This document shows positions 61,018-64,000 of a stretch of DNA of 64,000 nt, one piece after another. This DNA comes from Colimorpha sp045640985 (GTDB lineage Bacteria > Bacteroidota > Bacteroidia > Bacteroidales > P3). The notes beneath the pieces are model-generated. The model saw nothing but the letters and a program-made list of their open reading frames with translations, did no database searches and was not told where the DNA came from. Location: assembly GCA_045640985.1 (NCBI GenBank), contig JAZUFZ010000021.1, positions 1-64,000 on the forward strand, in the 5' to 3' direction. Position 1 is the first letter of the stretch; every line of letters starts with the position of its first letter. A program made the position numbers and the translations under genes.

Positions 61018-61251
61018 ATGTCAAAAGAAACCATCGACCCCGACCAATGGCAGAAAATTATCAAAATAGTAATCGCCGTACTGTCCGCGCTCGCCGGAGC
61101 ATTAGACGCCACGTCAGCCCACCCATGGGCTTGTTCTGAACCGGGTCCTGCACCACAAAGGCGAACTCCTCCTGTGCGCCTTTCTCTTGTTGTAAAGCGG
61201 AAAGATGAAAACCCGATACCTGCTGGCAGTAAATTTTGTATATATTGTTGA
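61018..61251 (+). CDS. Smalltalk-like small membrane peptide, with an atypical extended C-terminus
   Basis: The first 34 residues (MSKETIDPDQWQKIIKIVIA, VLSALAGALDATSA) resemble the Bacteroidales smalltalk family, about 30 residues with one hydrophobic helix, usually ending near GVTSC. Here that end reads DATSAH, and the frame continues 43 residues of Pro/Arg-rich, non-conserved sequence. It may be a decayed copy that lost its stop, or a true extension. The promoter and the structured leader upstream favour expression. Confidence 0.4.
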   Translation: MSKETIDPDQWQKIIKIVIAVLSALAGALDATSAHPWACSEPGPAPQRRTPPVRLSLVVKRKDENPIPAGSKFCIYC

Positions 61252-61254
61252 ATT

Positions 61255-61288
61255 TTTGAGTGAATATTGAAAAAATGTTGTATATTTG
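61255..61288 (+). promoter_or_regulatory. Promoter of the LEA-like lipoprotein gene
   Basis: TTTG (61255-61258) and TATATTTG (61281-61288) are 22 bp apart, 1 bp longer than usual. The leader to the ATG at 61416 is about 120 nt. Confidence 0.6.
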
Positions 61289-61415
61289 CATCCAGTTATA
61301 AAAGTGGCGTTTTCTGCTATCTGATTAATAATTATAGGGTTAGCGTTGTTTGATAGTATGGAAATTCCGAAAATAAGGAAAAAAGAAATTATTAATGATT
61401 AAAAACACTTATAAA

Positions 61416-62111
61416 ATGAAAAAGATTATCATTGCAGCAGTGCTTTCATGCTGCATTATGTTTGTGTCCTGCAATGCGCTGCAGGGAATCGCTTCCCAGT
61501 TGCAGGGACTTGCAAATCTCGCTAACTGCGAATATGCACTCAAGAATGTGTCGAACCTCACCGTGGCAGGTGTGAACGTGAAGAACATCACGGACGGCAA
61601 AATCGGTCTGGCCGATATCGCCAAACTTACGGCAGCACTGGTTTCAAAGAAGGTGCCACTGAACATGGACGTAAATATCGACGTGAAGAATCCTACTACC
61701 TCCAACGCAGCCCTGACCGCGATGGACTGGATTCTGGAAATCGACGGCACGGAGTTCGCCAACGGTATCAGCAACAAGGCATACGACATTCTTGCAGGGA
61801 AGACGACATCTATCCCTCTGGGAGTCAGCACGGATATCTACAGTCTGTTCTCTTCAAACGGCATTGAGAGCCTGAAGAATTTCGTGTCGAGCTTTACGAG
61901 TGACGGCATCAGCTCGAAGGTGGGACTGAAGATCAAGCCCTCGCTCAACGTGGGTGGCGTTTCAATACCTTCACCGACTTATATCAAGCTTGAAAAAGGG
62001 GTAGGCAAGAAGTCGGGCAGCTCGACCTCTACGAGTACCAGCACGAACTCGAACAGCGGCAGCAACAGCGGTAAGGGTATATCAGACCTGAAAGGTATAA
62101 ATGGAAAGTAA
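61416..62111 (+). CDS. Lipoprotein with LEA-type 2 (WHy-like) domain
   Basis: The 231-residue protein starts at MKKIIIAAVLSCCIMFVSC (lipobox FVSC, C19); the ATG 21 bp upstream would add an unneeded MIKNTYK. The body has the LEA_2-like pattern YALKNVSNLTVAGVNVKNIT, VPLNMDVNIDVKNPTTSNAA and LEIDGTEFANGIS. It ends in a Ser/Thr/Asn/Gly-rich tail (about 205-231), a low-complexity linker. Function is unknown; LEA_2 lipoproteins are often linked to stress or envelope binding. Confidence 0.75.
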   Translation: MKKIIIAAVLSCCIMFVSCNALQGIASQLQGLANLANCEYALKNVSNLTVAGVNVKNITDGKIGLADIAKLTAALVSKKVPLNMDVNIDVKNPTTSNAALTAMDWILEIDGTEFANGISNKAYDILAGKTTSIPLGVSTDIYSLFSSNGIESLKNFVSSFTSDGISSKVGLKIKPSLNVGGVSIPSPTYIKLEKGVGKKSGSSTSTSTSTNSNSGSNSGKGISDLKGINGK

Positions 62112-62134
62112 TAACGCAACACTGCGTGGAAAAG

Positions 62135-63484
62135 ATGAACAAGTTCAAGGAGGTTAGCGAAAGCTACACGATGGCGGAAGCCATAGCAGAGGCGCAACGG
62201 TGTCTGAACTGTAAAGTGCCCCAGTGCAAGAAAGGATGCCCGATAGGCAACGATATACCCGAGTGGATACATGAATTCAGCAAGGGTAATATCGGCAACG
62301 CAATATCGATCATACGCGCCAAGAGCAATCTGCCGGCGGTGTGCGGCAGAGTGTGCGCCCACGAGAAACAGTGTCAGGGCGCCTGCATACTGGGCAAGCA
62401 GGGCAACAACATCAACATCGGAAAGCTGGAACGGTTCATAGCCGATTTCGATGCATCGCTGAAGCTGACCCACAGCGACGTGCCGGTGAAGAATCGCGGC
62501 AGAGTAGCCGTAATCGGATCGGGTCCGGCTGGGCTCACGGTAAGCGGCGACCTGGCAAGGAAGGGATTCCATGTGGAGATATTCGATATGGAACGCGAGG
62601 CCGGCGGCGTGCTGATGTACGGCATTCCGGAATACCGGCTTCCGAAAGAGGTGGTGAGACGCGAAGTGGCGCTGATAGAGGAACTTGGCGTAGTAATCCA
62701 TACCAACACGACCGTAGGAGAAGATCTTACGATAGATGACCTTTTCAGCCAGGGCTTTGATGCGGTGTTCGTGGGTACGGGAGCCAGCAGACCCCGAGGG
62801 CTTGACATCCCCGGAAAAGATACGGCAGGAGTTGCGATGGCGACCCATTTCCTGAGAAGAGTACAGCTCTATCAGGACGGACTGGTGGGAAGAAACGAGG
62901 TGGTGGTGAAGCCCGGAGACAAGGTGTATGTCGTGGGATGCGGAAATACCGCTATGGATGCGGCCCGAACGGCGCTTAGAATGGGCGCCCGAACGGTTGA
63001 TGTGGTATATCACAGGACGATAGACCGTATGGCCGCGCTGCGCTCAGAATATGACGAGGCTGTGGAAGAGGGCGTACGTTTCAACTGGAACGCCGACATC
63101 GTAGAGGTGCAGGCCGACGACAACGGAAACATGACCCAGCTGGTGCTTCAGACCAAGGTTGTAGACCCGACGGAGGAGAACCCCGAAAATATGCGTGAAG
63201 AGCGCAAGACGCTCGGGGCAGACGTGATTCTGCTCGCGGTAGGCGCGCAGCCCGCTACCAAGGCCATAAAATCCACGGAAGGAATCAATGTGGATGAGAA
63301 GGGATTCATGCTTACCAGAGAGACGCCATACGGCATGACTTCAAGAAGAGGCGTGTTTGCGGGCGGCGATGTGGCCAACCGTCAGGCTACGGTGGTTCAT
63401 GCCATGCGAGATGCGAAGATGGTGGCAGAGGGAATTGCCCAGTATATCGATGCCGTGAAACTGATAGAATCCATCAATCTGTGA
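62135..63484 (+). CDS. Glutamate synthase small subunit-like (GltD/NfnL family) oxidoreductase
   Basis: The 449-residue protein has an N-terminal Cys-rich region for two Fe-S clusters (C23, C26, C31, C35 and C70, C74, C80, C84), an FAD site VAVIGSGPAGLTVSGDLAR and an NAD(P)H site YVVGCGNTAMDAARTALRMG. The ATG at 62135 was preferred to the GTG at 62126. No glutamate synthase large subunit or NfnS-like gene is adjacent, so it may be a homotetrameric-type GltA, a ferredoxin-NADP reductase partner or another amidotransferase-linked reductase. Confidence 0.88.
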   Translation: MNKFKEVSESYTMAEAIAEAQRCLNCKVPQCKKGCPIGNDIPEWIHEFSKGNIGNAISIIRAKSNLPAVCGRVCAHEKQCQGACILGKQGNNINIGKLERFIADFDASLKLTHSDVPVKNRGRVAVIGSGPAGLTVSGDLARKGFHVEIFDMEREAGGVLMYGIPEYRLPKEVVRREVALIEELGVVIHTNTTVGEDLTIDDLFSQGFDAVFVGTGASRPRGLDIPGKDTAGVAMATHFLRRVQLYQDGLVGRNEVVVKPGDKVYVVGCGNTAMDAARTALRMGARTVDVVYHRTIDRMAALRSEYDEAVEEGVRFNWNADIVEVQADDNGNMTQLVLQTKVVDPTEENPENMREERKTLGADVILLAVGAQPATKAIKSTEGINVDEKGFMLTRETPYGMTSRRGVFAGGDVANRQATVVHAMRDAKMVAEGIAQYIDAVKLIESINL

Positions 63485-63501
63485 TATAAGAGAGGAGAGA
63501 A

Positions 63502-63541
63502 GTGAAAGAGGGTGAAAGAGAGTGAAAGAAAGTGAAGAGGA
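63502..63541. repeat. Four-unit 10-bp tandem repeat
   Basis: GTGAAAGAGG, GTGAAAGAGA, GTGAAAGAAA and GTGAAGAGGA follow one another directly after the gltD-like gene. The period is 10 bp, not 11. Confidence 0.75.
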
Positions 63542-63542
63542 G

Positions 63543-63581
63543 GCACTTGTCCGAAGAAGCGGGGAAGTGCTTTCTTCTTTT
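63543..63581 (+). terminator. Intrinsic terminator after the gltD-like gene
   Basis: GCACTT (63543-63548) pairs with AAGTGC (63565-63570), with further pairing inside, and TTTCTTCTTTT follows. It closes the gltD-like transcript before the next promoter. Confidence 0.75.
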
Positions 63582-63603
63582 AAGGAAAAAGAAAGAGGAA
63601 AAA

Positions 63604-63635
63604 TTTGGCGGATTCAAAATAAAGTCGTATCTTTG
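63604..63635 (+). promoter_or_regulatory. Promoter of the glutamate formimidoyltransferase gene
   Basis: TTTG (63604-63607) and TATCTTTG (63628-63635) are 20 bp apart, a consensus Bacteroidetes promoter 68 nt before the ATG at 63704. Confidence 0.8.
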
Positions 63636-63703
63636 TAGAACTTTCGTGTGTCGTGAAAGTGTAATAAATAGTTGTATAATAATAAACTAAATATAAAATT
63701 AAG

Positions 63704-64000
63704 ATGAAACAGCTTATCGAATGTGTTCCCAATATCAGCGAAGGTCGCGATATGAACATCATCAATCAGGTTACAGCAGAAATAGAAAAGGTGGAAGGTG
63801 TGAAGCTTCTGGACGTGGATCCAGGTGCAACAACCAACCGTACGGTCATTACTTTCGTGGGAGAACCCGAACCGGTATGTGAGGCAGCATACAGAGTTGT
63901 GAAAAGAGCCAGCGAGCTGATAGACATGCGCAACCATCACGGTGCACATCCCCGTCAGGGCGCAACAGACGTGTGCCCGCTGGTGCCCGTAGCCAATATC
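63704..64000 (+). CDS. ftcD: Glutamate formimidoyltransferase, N-terminal part (cut by the window)
   Basis: The frame is open from the ATG to the window end (99 residues): MKQLIECVPNISEGRDMNII, LLDVDPGATTNRTVITFVGE, NHHGAHPRQGATDVCPLVPV. These match the start of FtcD-type formiminotransferases, which move the formimino group from N-formiminoglutamate to tetrahydrofolate in histidine breakdown. The rest, including any cyclodeaminase domain, is not visible. Confidence 0.9.
   Translation, partial: MKQLIECVPNISEGRDMNIINQVTAEIEKVEGVKLLDVDPGATTNRTVITFVGEPEPVCEAAYRVVKRASELIDMRNHHGAHPRQGATDVCPLVPVANI

Noticed and set aside
61979..63013. 344-residue ORF on the minus strand
   Set aside because: It is antisense to the gltD-like and LEA-like genes, with no membrane, signal or catalytic pattern.

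Overview
The window is chromosomal DNA from a Bacteroidales bacterium, most like the Prevotellaceae or a related T9SS-carrying family. Four lines of evidence support this: many promoters of the Bacteroidetes type (TTTG, then 19-22 bp, then TAnnTTTG); family-typical proteins (DUF4476, DUF5723, DUF6913, a UpxY-like NusG paralogue, a smalltalk-like peptide, an IleRS with the DUF5915 tail); SpII lipoproteins; and the type IX secretion pair porU-porV, which many Bacteroides species lack. No rRNA, tRNA, CRISPR array, transposase or prophage was seen.

Layout. 1-930: the 3' end of an unidentified gene, a nested inverted repeat, and a promoter with a strongly structured leader before a DUF4476 exported protein. 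1694-5455 (minus): operon trxA, DUF58, FKBP isomerase, aroC, lpxH. 5625-15341 (plus): lytic transglycosylase and FtsB-like protein, then ileS, DUF456, an M20 amidohydrolase, a PD-(D/E)XK nuclease fused to a DUF2075 (Schlafen-group-3-type) helicase, and a coupled NUDIX hydrolase. 16187-22750 (minus): a TetR-headed RND efflux operon ending in a small PII-like protein. 23203-24314: a split chromate transporter pair. 24611: yajC. 25007-30230 (minus): lipoprotein, DUF5723, der, ATP-grasp. 30798-34234: a peptide-binding lipoprotein and atpD-atpC apart from any other ATP synthase gene. 34351-42965 (minus): porU, porV, ispF, clpS, nfeD, floA, then NUDIX and dprA. 43140-53728 (minus): TPM, lemA, NusG-like, cca, a MORN lipoprotein, sppA, a 38-residue lipoprotein, polyprenyl synthase, thioesterase, dapA, DUF6913, rnhB and a membrane protein. 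53935-64000 (plus): acetyltransferase, dnaA, flavin reductase, a 2-hydroxyacid dehydrogenase, an ECF sigma factor with a putative anti-sigma factor carrying a gliding/T9SS-type C-terminal domain, a smalltalk-like ORF, a lipoprotein, a GltD-like protein and the start of a glutamate formimidoyltransferase.

Nearly every gene from 16 to 53.7 kb is read leftward and every gene from 53.9 kb on is read rightward. The switch lies beside dnaA and an AT-rich stretch with DnaA-box-like sequences, so a replication origin probably lies at about 54.9-55.6 kb.

The most unusual signal is a dispersed, mainly intergenic repeat system with a strict 11-bp period. It appears as pyrimidine arrays of the GGTATCTCCCT type (about 7.3, 15.46, 30.44 and 60.5 kb), as three 108/119-bp palindromes whose arms are made of 11-bp TATCTC/TATCTT units (23.04, 30.59, 54.6 kb), as GC-rich arrays (7.4, 54.75 kb), as an AT-rich array (60.69 kb), and once inside the porU coding sequence (42.74 kb). 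The palindrome copies differ in length by exactly one unit, and two loci mix flavours. This points to one family that keeps its phase while its sequence drifts.
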